A stretch of 33,776 bases of DNA, from contig DBFQ01000019.1 in assembly GCA_002294665.1 (NCBI GenBank), positions 1,497 through 35,272 on the forward strand, read 5' to 3'. Below, piece after piece: positions 21,388-29,346 of the stretch. The stretch is from Candidatus Aminicenantes bacterium UBA876 (GTDB lineage: Bacteria > Acidobacteriota > Aminicenantia > UBA2199). How positions within the stretch are numbered: the stretch's first letter is position 1; each line of letters begins with the position of its first letter. The translations under genes were made by a program, and so were the position numbers. The notes beneath the pieces were generated by a model, which was not told the origin of the DNA, did no database searches, and saw only the letters and a program-made list of their open reading frames with translations.

Positions 21388-23661
21388 ATGAAAAGATGGT
21401 TCATTCTGATTCTGCTGTTTTGCTGGGCTCCGATCCAGGTTGAGGCGGCCGGAAACGACGATCTGATCCGGGGCATCGTCTATTTCCTGGTTGATGACAT
21501 GCCCGCGGCACGTATGTTTCTGGAACGGCATTTCCAGAACCACGTCAACCCCCAGGTGCGGCAAGGGTATATGCTGCTGCTGGACGGCAAGCATTGGGAG
21601 GCCACCCGCCGTTTCAGCTCCTACCTGGAAATCAATCATCGCTCCGCAATGGCACTGGTGGGAGTCGGACTGTCTACCAGGAACACAAAAAACAGCAACG
21701 CCGCTGAAAATTTTTTTCGCGCCGTACGCCTTGAACCGGGGTTTTCCGCCGGACATGTCTGTCTTGGATGGCATTTTCAGCAGGCCCGGGATTACGACCA
21801 GGCCCTGACCAATTACCAGGCTGCGCTGAGCGGTTCCGCGGTGGCCGATATCAGGATTCTCATGGCGGGATTGTTTGTTCACATGCAGCGCCCGGATCTG
21901 GCCGAGGCCCAGGTGCGTGAAGAAGCGGACGCGCATCCGGACAGCTTCCACTTCAATTACATGACCGCGCTCGCCCTGGTGAACGCGGGGCAGGCCGAGC
22001 AGGCGGGACGTTATCTCGCAACCGCTTTGGAAATTCAGCCGGAACACCGTGAATTGGGTGTGCTCAGGGCACGTTACCTTTACCGGCAGGGAAAACTGGC
22101 TGAGGCGCGGTCACTGCTGTCCGGCATCCAGGCGGGAAAGTTTCATGAAGATTACCTCAAAATCTATTCGCGAGTGCTGATCGCATTGAAAGAATCCCAT
22201 CAGGCCAGGCCGATGCTGTACCAGTTGTTCGGCGAATTGCCCTGGGATGCGGAAGTCAATCTGTTGTTGGGGGAATATACCCGCGCATTCCGGCCCCAGG
22301 AAGCGGGAATGCTTCGGCATTGGGCACGGCGGGCGCTCCTGGCCGGAGCGGGAAAAGCTGAAGTGGAGTCCTTGACCGGGGAAAAACGGGCAACTGATCC
22401 GCCGCAGACGATCGGCTTCTTCAGTGTCCGCGCCATAGCCTGGCCGTTTCCCGATCAACTGGTACTGGTCGGCAAACGCTCGAACCGTGAATCCGAGCAA
22501 CTCTATGTGGTGAATCCCCAAACCATGCGTTTGACGGCCACCTTCAGTTTCCGCGGCGGTTTTCAGGCCTTCTTTCGCCCCATGGCGACCGGAAGCGTTT
22601 TTTTTACAACCAGTCAGGTCGGCGAAGAGCGTACCTTTCTCTATCAATTGGAACTCCACAAAGCCAGAATCCGTTCGCTGCTCTTGACACCGCAGCCCCT
22701 GCCGTTCCCGTCGATTCTTCTGGGGACCAACGCGGCGGAAACCTTGATCTATGTCACGGATTCCCGCCTGGGGCAACTCGCCTTCACGTCTCCGTTTGCC
22801 GTCACTTCGCAATTGGGTGAAAAAAAGCCGCTTTATCCGGCATCTCCTTTTCCCATGCTCATGCTGAACCGGCGCGTCGGACGCTGGACGCAATTGAAAT
22901 CCGCTGAGATGCTGGATGCAGTGCCGATTCCCATCTGGAAAAAGTATCGCCTTGTTCAGCGTGCCCGAAGCGAAAGCCGGGACGTGGACGCGTTGATTCA
23001 ACGCGGCATGGAATTCGATATCGCCTCGCCGGAGATGGTGCGGATCCTGGTTGCGCCGGATAACCAGACGTTGCTGCTGTATCTGGCGGACCTGGAAAAT
23101 GCTTTTCAGGCGGTGATCTATAACGGCAAGTCGAAAGAAACGGTTCATTGCAGCCAGCGTATGTTCCTGGGCGCGAAGTCATTTGCGGATGTGGATGTAA
23201 AAGGCATTGATCCGGTTCGCCATCGGCTGCTTCTGGTAACGCGGGATAAAGACCGCGAAGCGATTCTCTTTCATTACCGGTCGCGACTGTATCAGAGCCT
23301 CGGTCTGGGAGTGATGGATGTCCTGCGGGATACGGCCTGGCGGCGTCTTTACCTGTTGAAGGAAACGGGCAGTCGCAAGTACGCGTCGGAGACCCGCCTG
23401 GACGAAGTCAACATGTCCCCCCCTGTCGTAAACGCCATGACCGCTCGCACCAACCTGAAACGCCTGGTGGAAGTTGATGCGCAGGGGTATGTGGACGCGC
23501 TCACCCATGATGGGGAAATCGTCCGCATCAAGGAGCCGGAAAAAGAAGAATACCTGGGTGTCAGCCTGGAGGGGGCACTGCATGCGGTGTCTCCCGATCA
23601 ACGTGCCCGTGCCGCCTTTATCAACGACCGCCTGGTGTTGATCCCTCGACCGGGCGGATGA
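21388..23661 (+). CDS. Exported TPR protein with C-terminal beta-propeller-like region
   Basis: I cannot assign a specific function. The N-terminus is a clean signal peptide (MKRW, a hydrophobic core FILILLFCWA, then VEAAG), so it acts in the periplasm or at the outer membrane. Residues about 25-330 form tetratricopeptide-type helical pairs, for example YDQALTNYQAAL, PDLAEAQVREEADAHPD and KLAEARSLLSG, a fold that binds protein partners. From about residue 355 to the end the sequence changes to beta-rich repeats (QLVLVGKR, ETLIYVTDSRLGQL, HRLLLVTRDKD, LKRLVEVDAQGYVDAL) that look like blades of a propeller, by inference only. It lies three bases before a DUF4416 gene and upstream of the pyr operon. 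Confidence 0.85.
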   Translation: MKRWFILILLFCWAPIQVEAAGNDDLIRGIVYFLVDDMPAARMFLERHFQNHVNPQVRQGYMLLLDGKHWEATRRFSSYLEINHRSAMALVGVGLSTRNTKNSNAAENFFRAVRLEPGFSAGHVCLGWHFQQARDYDQALTNYQAALSGSAVADIRILMAGLFVHMQRPDLAEAQVREEADAHPDSFHFNYMTALALVNAGQAEQAGRYLATALEIQPEHRELGVLRARYLYRQGKLAEARSLLSGIQAGKFHEDYLKIYSRVLIALKESHQARPMLYQLFGELPWDAEVNLLLGEYTRAFRPQEAGMLRHWARRALLAGAGKAEVESLTGEKRATDPPQTIGFFSVRAIAWPFPDQLVLVGKRSNRESEQLYVVNPQTMRLTATFSFRGGFQAFFRPMATGSVFFTTSQVGEERTFLYQLELHKARIRSLLLTPQPLPFPSILLGTNAAETLIYVTDSRLGQLAFTSPFAVTSQLGEKKPLYPASPFPMLMLNRRVGRWTQLKSAEMLDAVPIPIWKKYRLVQRARSESRDVDALIQRGMEFDIASPEMVRILVAPDNQTLLLYLADLENAFQAVIYNGKSKETVHCSQRMFLGAKSFADVDVKGIDPVRHRLLLVTRDKDREAILFHYRSRLYQSLGLGVMDVLRDTAWRRLYLLKETGSRKYASETRLDEVNMSPPVVNAMTARTNLKRLVEVDAQGYVDALTHDGEIVRIKEPEKEEYLGVSLEGALHAVSPDQRARAAFINDRLVLIPRPGG

Positions 23662-23664
23662 CGC

Positions 23665-24210
23665 ATGTCGCTGCTGCAGCCCTTTGACAGGGTCAAGCCG
23701 TTCTGCGGCCTGATATTCGCCGAGCCGTCCATGCTGGATTCAAGCCTGAAGCGCCTGGAAGAGTTTCTGTCCCCGCAGGAGCGGCGATCGGATTTCATGC
23801 CGTTCACGTACACGGACTACTATTGCGCGGAGATGGGCAAGCCCTTGTTTCGTTGTTTCGTTTCTTTTCGCGACCTGATCGATCCGCAGTTCTTGCCGGC
23901 CTGCAAGCGCCTGACCCAGGAGTTGGAAGCCGGGTTAGCGGTTGCGAATCGGCGCCGTGTCAACCTGGATCCGGGGTATATATCGCTTGCTTCAGTGGTG
24001 ATCGCGACCGCCAAGAACCACAGCCATCGAATTCCACTCCGGGACGGCGTGTATGCCCACCTTGAGTACGTGGTCCGAAACGGCCGTCTGCAGCCGCTGG
24101 ACTGGACATATCCGGATTTCCGTTCCATCGATTACATGAATTTTTTTACGCAATTGCGCCGAGACCTGAAAGACCAGTTGCGGCGCGAGTCGGCCGTCGC
24201 TCCGGATTGA
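23665..24210 (+). CDS. DUF4416 family protein
   Basis: A 181-aa protein matching the DUF4416 family, whose function is not established. Conserved stretches I recognise: PFTYTDYYCAEMGKPLFRCFVSFRDLIDP, RRVNLDPGYISL, ATAKNHSHRIPL and the closing LDWTYPDFRS. The dense conserved Asp, Tyr and His residues suggest an enzyme or nucleotide-binding protein, but that is inference. No signal peptide is present, so it is probably cytosolic. It starts three bases after the TPR gene stop, with no strong Shine-Dalgarno, so it is probably translated by coupling. It lies 60 bases before pyrR. Confidence 0.9.
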   Translation: MSLLQPFDRVKPFCGLIFAEPSMLDSSLKRLEEFLSPQERRSDFMPFTYTDYYCAEMGKPLFRCFVSFRDLIDPQFLPACKRLTQELEAGLAVANRRRVNLDPGYISLASVVIATAKNHSHRIPLRDGVYAHLEYVVRNGRLQPLDWTYPDFRSIDYMNFFTQLRRDLKDQLRRESAVAPD

Positions 24211-24270
24211 CACCCGCAGACCCCCGTGGTAATGTGGTGCTGATCATCACAGAGATTTGGAGGAGTCCGC

Positions 24271-24822
24271 ATGGAGGAAAAAATCAAGGCCAAAATCATG
24301 GATTCCCGGAAAATGGAACGTGCGCTGGCACGCATGTCCATGGAGATCCTGGAACGCAATCGTGATGCAGGCAGCCTGGCGCTGATCGGAATCCAGACCA
24401 AGGGCGTATTTGTGGCGCAACGTATTCGTGCCCAGATCAAGGCGCTCGAGAACGTGACGTTGCCTTTGGGCATTCTGGATATCACGCTGTTTCGCGACGA
24501 TCTGCATCTTCAGGAGCACCATCCCAAAGTGGAAAAGACGGAAATCGATTTTTCCGTTGAGAACCGCCACATCGTATTAATCGATGATGTGGTCTTTACC
24601 GGTCGCACCATCCGCGCCGCCATGGATTCGATCTTTGAATTGGGGCGCCCCGCCAGCATTCAACTGGCGGTTTTCATTGACCGGGGTCATCGCGAACTGC
24701 CCATTTGTCCGGATTTCAAAGGCAAGTACCTGCCGACTGCACGGCGGGAACGGGTTAACGTGATGCTGAAGGAAGTAGATGGTTCCGACCAGGTTTTGAT
24801 CATGGAACCCACGAGGTTTTAA
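24271..24822 (+). CDS. pyrR: PyrR: pyrimidine operon regulator / uracil phosphoribosyltransferase
   Basis: A phosphoribosyltransferase-fold protein. Family members bind pyr mRNA leaders in a UMP-dependent way to cause attenuation, and many also make UMP from uracil and PRPP. The PRPP-binding motif is VLIDDVVFTGRTIRAA, and IGIQTKGVFVAQRI and RRERVNVMLKEVDGSD match the family. Length (183 aa) is normal. GGAGGAG lies five bases before the ATG. The 60-base gap upstream contains no evident PyrR-binding loop or terminator, so attenuation at this site is not supported; control could be translational or lost. The stop overlaps the pyrB start (TAATG). Confidence 0.95.
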   Translation: MEEKIKAKIMDSRKMERALARMSMEILERNRDAGSLALIGIQTKGVFVAQRIRAQIKALENVTLPLGILDITLFRDDLHLQEHHPKVEKTEIDFSVENRHIVLIDDVVFTGRTIRAAMDSIFELGRPASIQLAVFIDRGHRELPICPDFKGKYLPTARRERVNVMLKEVDGSDQVLIMEPTRF

Positions 24823-25766
24823 TGGCGAACGCAGCATTCAATCAACGTCATTTACTGGGTATTGAGCACTTGGACGCCTCAGAGATCGATCACATCCTGG
24901 ACACTGCGGACTCCTTTGTCGAGGTCTCCACCCGCAGCATCAAGAAGGTGCCGGCCTTGAAAGGCCGTACCGTGGTCAACCTGTTTTTCGAGAACTCCAC
25001 GCGTACGCGCAGTTCTTTTGAAATCGCGGCCAAACGCTTGAGCGCGGACCTGATCAATTTCAATTCATCCGTTTCCAGTTTGAAAAAAGGGGAATCGCTG
25101 AAGGACACCGTGCTGACCCTGGAAGCCATGAATCCGCGTATCATTGTCATTCGTCACAGTGCCGCCGGCTCGCCCAAGTACCTCACTACTTTTGCCCGTT
25201 CTTCCATCGTCAATGCCGGTGATGGTTTTCATGAGCATCCCACCCAGGCCCTGCTGGACGCCCTGACCATCCGCCAGCGTTTTGGAAAGTTGCGCGGGCT
25301 GAAAATCGCCATAGTGGGAGATATCCTCCACTCCCGCGTGGCCCGGTCCAACCTGATCCTGCATCAGAAAATGGGGAATCCCGTCCACCTGGTTGGGCCG
25401 CCGAGCCTGGTTCCAGCGGAGTTTGAACGCATGGGAGCCAGGGTCTTCAACAATCTCTCAGCCGGTGTGTCGGGAGTGGATGTCGTCATGATGTTGAGGG
25501 TTCAGGAAGAAAGGGGAGCCGGCAATTATTTTCCTTCCATCCGCGAGTACCGCCGGTTATTCGAAATCAACGCCGAAGTGTTCGCCCAGGCCGCTCCTCA
25601 TGCCATCGTCATGCATCCGGGACCGTTGAACCGCGATGTGGAGATCGAGACTTCGCTGGCTGATTCCGATCGATCCGTTATCCTGCAACAGGTCAATAAC
25701 GGCATCGCCGTGCGCATGGCGGTGCTGTATCTGCTCAAGGGAGAATCCAATGAAACTGCTCATTAA
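24822..25766 (+). CDS. pyrB: Aspartate carbamoyltransferase catalytic subunit
   Basis: Catalyses carbamoyl phosphate plus aspartate to N-carbamoylaspartate, the second step of pyrimidine synthesis. The carbamoyl-phosphate motif STRTR is at 59-63 within FFENSTRTRSSFE. Further family motifs are HPTQALLD, the aspartate-domain LRVQEERG and the end HPGPLNRDVEI. At 314 aa it is the usual catalytic chain. No pyrI regulatory subunit is adjacent; the next gene is dihydroorotase, as in the pyrR-pyrB-pyrC layout of several non-enteric phyla. It overlaps pyrR by one base and pyrC by 17. Confidence 0.97.
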   Translation: MANAAFNQRHLLGIEHLDASEIDHILDTADSFVEVSTRSIKKVPALKGRTVVNLFFENSTRTRSSFEIAAKRLSADLINFNSSVSSLKKGESLKDTVLTLEAMNPRIIVIRHSAAGSPKYLTTFARSSIVNAGDGFHEHPTQALLDALTIRQRFGKLRGLKIAIVGDILHSRVARSNLILHQKMGNPVHLVGPPSLVPAEFERMGARVFNNLSAGVSGVDVVMMLRVQEERGAGNYFPSIREYRRLFEINAEVFAQAAPHAIVMHPGPLNRDVEIETSLADSDRSVILQQVNNGIAVRMAVLYLLKGESNETAH

Positions 25767-27036
25767 GAACGGCAGGCTGGTCGATCCCCTCAACCACACG
25801 GACGATACTGTGGATATCCTGATTGACGGGCAAAGCGTTGCCGACATCCAGCCACGGCTGGATGCCGGGAAAGTGGACCGTTTGATCGATGCCGCCGGCC
25901 TGGTTGTCTGCCCGGGGTTCATTGATATGCATGTACATCTGCGGGAACCGGGAAATGAAAACAAGGAAACCATTCAATCCGGTGTTGAAGCCGCGGTCCA
26001 CGGCGGGTTTACTTCCGTTGCCTGCATGCCCAACACAAGCCCGGTAAACGACAACCGCACCGTCACTGAGTACATTATCGCCCGGGCACGCAGTGTCGGA
26101 CTGGCCAACGTGTTCCCCGTGGCCGCCATCTCGCGAGGATTGGAGGGGCGGAACTTGACCGAGATGGCCGACCTGGCTGAGGGCGGCGCAGTCGGTTTTT
26201 CCGACGATGGCTCCTGCGTGATGAGCGCTGACCTGATTCGCAAGGCGTTGGAATATTGCCGCATGCTGGGCCTGCCCATCATCGAGCATCCGGAGGATCA
26301 TTCGATATCCGGAGAAGGCCTGGTGAATGAAGGCCTGATATCCTACAGATACGGCATGCGGGGAATCCTCAATGCGGCCGAGGAAGTGATCGTCGCGCGG
26401 GATATCATCCTTCAGGACCGGATTCGTTCGCGTCTGCACCTGACGCACATCTCCACGTCCAGGGCCGTAGAGCTGATCCGGGATGCCAAAGCCGGCGGAA
26501 TTCCGGTGACCGCTGATGCGACCCCCCACCACTTGTTGTTGAACGAGGAAAAGATCACCACCTATGATACGGTTTACAAAGTGAAACCGCCATTGCGAAC
26601 GGAAGCCGACCGCCTGGCTCTGGTCGAGGGACTGAAGGACGGGACCATCGACTGCATTGCTTCGGATCACGCTCCCCACACCCGTGATGAAAAAGACAAG
26701 GAGTTTGAATACGCTCCCTTCGGCGTGATCGGGTTGGAATCAACCGTTTCGGTAGTCTACGATCGCCTGGTGCGCACCAAGACCATTTCCCTCAAGCGCA
26801 TGGTTGAACTGTTGAGTACAAACCCGGCCCGCGTGCTCAATTTGAAGGACCGCGGTCAGGTCACATTGGGAAAACCCGCGGATTTGACCCTACTCGATCT
26901 GAACAGGCGCTTTTCCATTCAGGAAAAGGATTTTCGCTCCAAGGCCAACAATTGCCCTTTTTTGAATTGGGAAGGCATGGGGAAAGTGGCGTTTACCATT
27001 GTGGGCGGCAAGGTGGTCTACGAATCAATTCCCTGA
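25750..27036 (+). CDS. pyrC: Dihydroorotase
   Basis: A zinc amidohydrolase that cyclises carbamoylaspartate to dihydroorotate. The metal-binding HVH at 61-63 lies in DMHVHLREPG. The Asp in VGFSDDG corresponds to the bridging metal ligand of class I enzymes, the HLTHIST and ATPHHLLL stretches supply further His residues, and the catalytic Asp is in SDHAPHT. At 428 aa it belongs to the longer class I (PyrC/AllB-like) type. The ATG at 25750, preceded by AAGGGAG, starts inside the pyrB end; an in-frame earlier start at 25636 lies within pyrB and was rejected. The 3' end overlaps tilS, read from the other strand, by 19 bases. Confidence 0.95.
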   Translation: MKLLIKNGRLVDPLNHTDDTVDILIDGQSVADIQPRLDAGKVDRLIDAAGLVVCPGFIDMHVHLREPGNENKETIQSGVEAAVHGGFTSVACMPNTSPVNDNRTVTEYIIARARSVGLANVFPVAAISRGLEGRNLTEMADLAEGGAVGFSDDGSCVMSADLIRKALEYCRMLGLPIIEHPEDHSISGEGLVNEGLISYRYGMRGILNAAEEVIVARDIILQDRIRSRLHLTHISTSRAVELIRDAKAGGIPVTADATPHHLLLNEEKITTYDTVYKVKPPLRTEADRLALVEGLKDGTIDCIASDHAPHTRDEKDKEFEYAPFGVIGLESTVSVVYDRLVRTKTISLKRMVELLSTNPARVLNLKDRGQVTLGKPADLTLLDLNRRFSIQEKDFRSKANNCPFLNWEGMGKVAFTIVGGKVVYESIP

Positions 27037-28421
27037 CGATCATCTCGGGACCAGATTCTGCTCACCTGGATTTCCAGGAATGGATGCCCCGTACGTGCGG
27101 CCGCATCGGCGTCGGGGGCATGGCCGGGAAGCCAGAACGGGCGGTCCGTTGCGTCGCAGAACAGGGGGCGCAGGGATCGCAGCGGAGGCGGCAATCCGGC
27201 TGCGCGAACCATCTCAACCACCCGCTGGGAAAAGCCGCTTCCCTGTTTGCGATACCGGTCTGAACTCCGCGGCGACCGGACACGCAGAGGGAAGCGCATA
27301 CTTTGTGCGTCGACTTCTATGGCAAAAACGGACCGATCACGCCGGAGCGATGGGGCAGATGCAGCTTTTGCCCCCGGAACAATCCGGATATGCGCACTGA
27401 CTTCAGGAATAACGTACTCTCCGCAGGCGGCAAGGTGATGATGGTAATCCGGGGTCGAATAGTCTTCGGGAAACAGGAAGCCTTTCTTGCGCGCGAGGGA
27501 AATACCCGGAAGGCTCAGACGCTGCTGGCGGAGTGAGTTGGAGGGCATCAGGGCTTCAATATGGGCCAGGGAAATGCCCCACAGGTTTCCCCGCAGGCGT
27601 CGCAGGTATTCCCGCAACACGTGGCGCTGGAGGGCGGGATGAAGTGAATCCAGGCTTCCGGGCGGAAGGATGCAGCCCTGCAGGATGACCTGTTTCAGTA
27701 CCCGGCTTGCCTGAATCTGAAGAAAATCCGCCTCGTCTTTCAGAATTCGCGTGGTGTCCTGGATACGCTGATCCATGCAGGGGAAATGGCGCCGCAAGGC
27801 CGGCAGGATTTCATGGCGCAGGCGGTTGCGCAACAGCTCGCGATCATGGTTGGATGGATCCTCGTAATGACGCAGTGCGCGGCGTTTGAGAAACGCGCGC
27901 ACATCCGCTTCGGAAAAAATGGTCAAGGGGCGGATGATCCTTTTTTTGCGAAGCGGGTGGATGCCTGACAGGCCTGCGGTTCCGCTTCCCCGCATCAGGC
28001 GCATGAAAAACGTTTCCACCTGATCGGAAAGCGTGTGGCCGGTGGCCACCCAATTGGCATCGGCAGCATTGACAAGTCTGGAGAAAAATGCGTAACGAGC
28101 ATGGGAGGCGATCGCTTCCAGATTCAGGCCTTCCCGCCTGGCCAGCGCGGGAATGTCCGCCGCCTCGGTCAGCAGGGGGATGGAACGGTCTGCGCAGAAT
28201 CGCGAAACCCATTCGGCTTCCATGGGCGCGTCAGCGCGAATGCCGTGGTTGAAGTAAGCGGCTTTGAGGGTGAAGCCCAACTCGCTGGTCAGCGCGGACA
28301 ACAATGTCAGCAGGGTGACTGAATCCTTTCCCCCGGAGAAAGCGACGAAAATCGTGGTGGCGTGAATGTCGGGAAGCAGTTGAAGCAAGCGGTCCCGGAA
28401 AGACGGGAGCAGGATCTCCAT
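27018..28421 (-). CDS. tilS: tRNA(Ile)-lysidine synthase TilS
   Basis: Converts the wobble cytidine of tRNA-Ile(CAU) to lysidine with ATP and lysine, so that it reads AUA instead of AUG. The ATP-pyrophosphatase P-loop SGGKDS is at 29-34, followed by YFNHGIRADA, ATGHTLSDQVETFFMRLMRGSG and the GLSGI stretch typical of TilS. The C-terminal part (about 250-467) holds the accessory tRNA-binding domains and ends normally. Length (467 aa) is normal. The gene lies 15 bases after a tRNA with anticodon CAU on the same strand and shares its promoter. Its 3' end overlaps pyrC. Confidence 0.95.
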   Translation of the reverse strand: MEILLPSFRDRLLQLLPDIHATTIFVAFSGGKDSVTLLTLLSALTSELGFTLKAAYFNHGIRADAPMEAEWVSRFCADRSIPLLTEAADIPALARREGLNLEAIASHARYAFFSRLVNAADANWVATGHTLSDQVETFFMRLMRGSGTAGLSGIHPLRKKRIIRPLTIFSEADVRAFLKRRALRHYEDPSNHDRELLRNRLRHEILPALRRHFPCMDQRIQDTTRILKDEADFLQIQASRVLKQVILQGCILPPGSLDSLHPALQRHVLREYLRRLRGNLWGISLAHIEALMPSNSLRQQRLSLPGISLARKKGFLFPEDYSTPDYHHHLAACGEYVIPEVSAHIRIVPGAKAASAPSLRRDRSVFAIEVDAQSMRFPLRVRSPRSSDRYRKQGSGFSQRVVEMVRAAGLPPPLRSLRPLFCDATDRPFWLPGHAPDADAAARTGHPFLEIQVSRIWSRDDRQGIDS

Positions 28422-28436
28422 GGCAGGCGGTTGGAA

Positions 28437-28509
28437 TAGCGGTGGAGGGACTTGAACCCCCGACTTATCGGATATGAGCCGACTGCTCTACCGGCTGAGC
28501 TACACCGCC
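28437..28509 (-). tRNA. tRNA with CAU anticodon, probably elongator tRNA-Met
   Basis: A 73-nt cloverleaf on the minus strand: acceptor GGCGGTG with CACCGCT, D stem GCTC/GAGC, anticodon stem GTCGG/CCGAT around loop CTCATAT (anticodon CAT), variable loop AAGTC, T stem GGGGG/CCCTC with loop TTCAAGT, discriminator A73. No CCA is encoded. The first acceptor pair is G1-U72. The anticodon stem lacks three consecutive G-C pairs of an initiator. G2-C71, C3-G70 and A73 fit Met identity. Pairs 4-69 and 5-68 are G-C, not the C-G orientation used by TilS in E. coli tRNA-Ile2. Elongator Met is therefore favoured over Ile2, but adjacency to tilS leaves some doubt. Confidence 0.9.
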
Positions 28510-28519
28510 ATTCAGCCGC

Positions 28520-28548
28520 ATTGTAACCCAAAACCGCCACTGAATCAA
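28520..28548 (-). promoter_or_regulatory. Sigma-70 promoter for tRNA-tilS
   Basis: On the minus strand: TTGATT (28548-28543), a 17-base spacer and TACAAT (28525-28520). The predicted start near 28513 leaves a pre-tRNA leader of about four bases. Confidence 0.7.
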
Positions 28549-28579
28549 TAGCGCACAGCGGGCGATTGCGAAAAAGAGG

Positions 28580-29068
28580 TCAATCCCTGACGCCCAATTC
28601 GCGGTCCAGCATGAACAGTCCCTGACCCCGATCTCCGATGAGTTTGAGTTTCTCCACGATTTCAGAAACTCCGGCTTCCTCTTCCACCTGTTCGTTGACG
28701 AACCATTGCAGCATGTTGATTGTGGCGTAGTCCTTTTCCCTTACGGCCAGGTCCATCAATTTGTCGATGCATGCGGTGATGTGCTCTTCGTGAGCCAGAG
28801 ACTCGCTCATCATCTGCAATGCCGATTCCCACTCTTTCTGGGGGCCTTTTATGGGTTGAAGCTCGACGCGGCCGCCGCGCTCGTTGATGAAGTGGAAAAA
28901 CTTCATGGCATGCTCCACCTCTTCCTCGGCCTGCTTTTTCATCCAGTGCGAGAACCCACCGAGGTTCATGTCCGCGAACTGCGCGCTCATCGACAAGTAC
29001 AGGTAAGCGGAGAACAGCTCTTCGTTGATCTGCTGGTTCAGGGCATCTATAACCGTAGTCTTCATCAT
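28580..29068 (-). CDS. Ferritin (non-haem iron storage)
   Basis: A 162-aa four-helix ferritin subunit that oxidises Fe(II) and stores iron in a 24-mer cage. Ferroxidase residues are visible: the Glu in INEELFSAYLYL on helix A, EEEVEHAMKFF on helix B with Glu and His, and a later Glu/Gln pair in WFVNEQVEEE. The start is the first of two adjacent ATG codons (29068), six bases after AAGGAG. It lies 43 bases after a rubredoxin gene in the same direction, probably co-transcribed. No haem-binding Met at a dimer interface was identified, so bacterioferritin is unlikely. Confidence 0.94.
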   Translation of the reverse strand: MMKTTVIDALNQQINEELFSAYLYLSMSAQFADMNLGGFSHWMKKQAEEEVEHAMKFFHFINERGGRVELQPIKGPQKEWESALQMMSESLAHEEHITACIDKLMDLAVREKDYATINMLQWFVNEQVEEEAGVSEIVEKLKLIGDRGQGLFMLDRELGVRD

Positions 29069-29111
29069 TTCAGTCTCCTTGACGGAATAAAGAATGTGGT
29101 GAGGTCCGCAA

Positions 29112-29276
29112 TCAATCTTCCATGGGCTCGAAATCTTCTTTGCCGACACCGCAAAGCGGGCATTCCCAATCATCCGGGATGTCGCTGAACGGAGTACCCG
29201 GGGCGATACCGGAATCGGGGTCGCCCTGTTCCGGATCATAAACGTAACCACATACCGTGCAAACGTACTTTTTCAT
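29112..29276 (-). CDS. Rubredoxin
   Basis: A 54-aa iron-binding electron carrier. The single Fe is held by four Cys in CTVCG (Cys6, Cys9) and CPLCG (Cys39, Cys42), with the usual aromatic Tyr, Phe and Trp and the central [12 protein letters not shown] stretch. It probably passes electrons to oxygen- or peroxide-reducing enzymes in an anaerobe or microaerophile. AAAGGAG lies eight bases before the ATG. It heads a two-gene unit with ferritin behind a strong promoter. Confidence 0.95.
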   Translation of the reverse strand: MKKYVCTVCGYVYDPEQGDPDSGIAPGTPFSDIPDDWECPLCGVGKEDFEPMED

Positions 29277-29305
29277 TTTCTATCTCCTTTACGTCGGGTT
29301 TGACC

Positions 29306-29334
29306 ATTATAAAAATCAAATCCTGCAAAATCAA
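29306..29334 (-). promoter_or_regulatory. Promoter for rubredoxin-ferritin
   Basis: On the minus strand: TTGATT (29334-29329), a 17-base spacer and perfect TATAAT (29311-29306). Predicted leader is about 23 nt. It begins 12 bases after the disulfide oxidoreductase stop, so the two units can be controlled separately. No PerR or Fur box was recognised. Confidence 0.7.
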
Positions 29335-29346
29335 GCACAGACGGGA

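Noticed and set aside
29069..29251. N-terminal extension of ferritin
   Set aside because: The extra residues are read from another frame of the rubredoxin gene; the strong Shine-Dalgarno points to ATG 29068.
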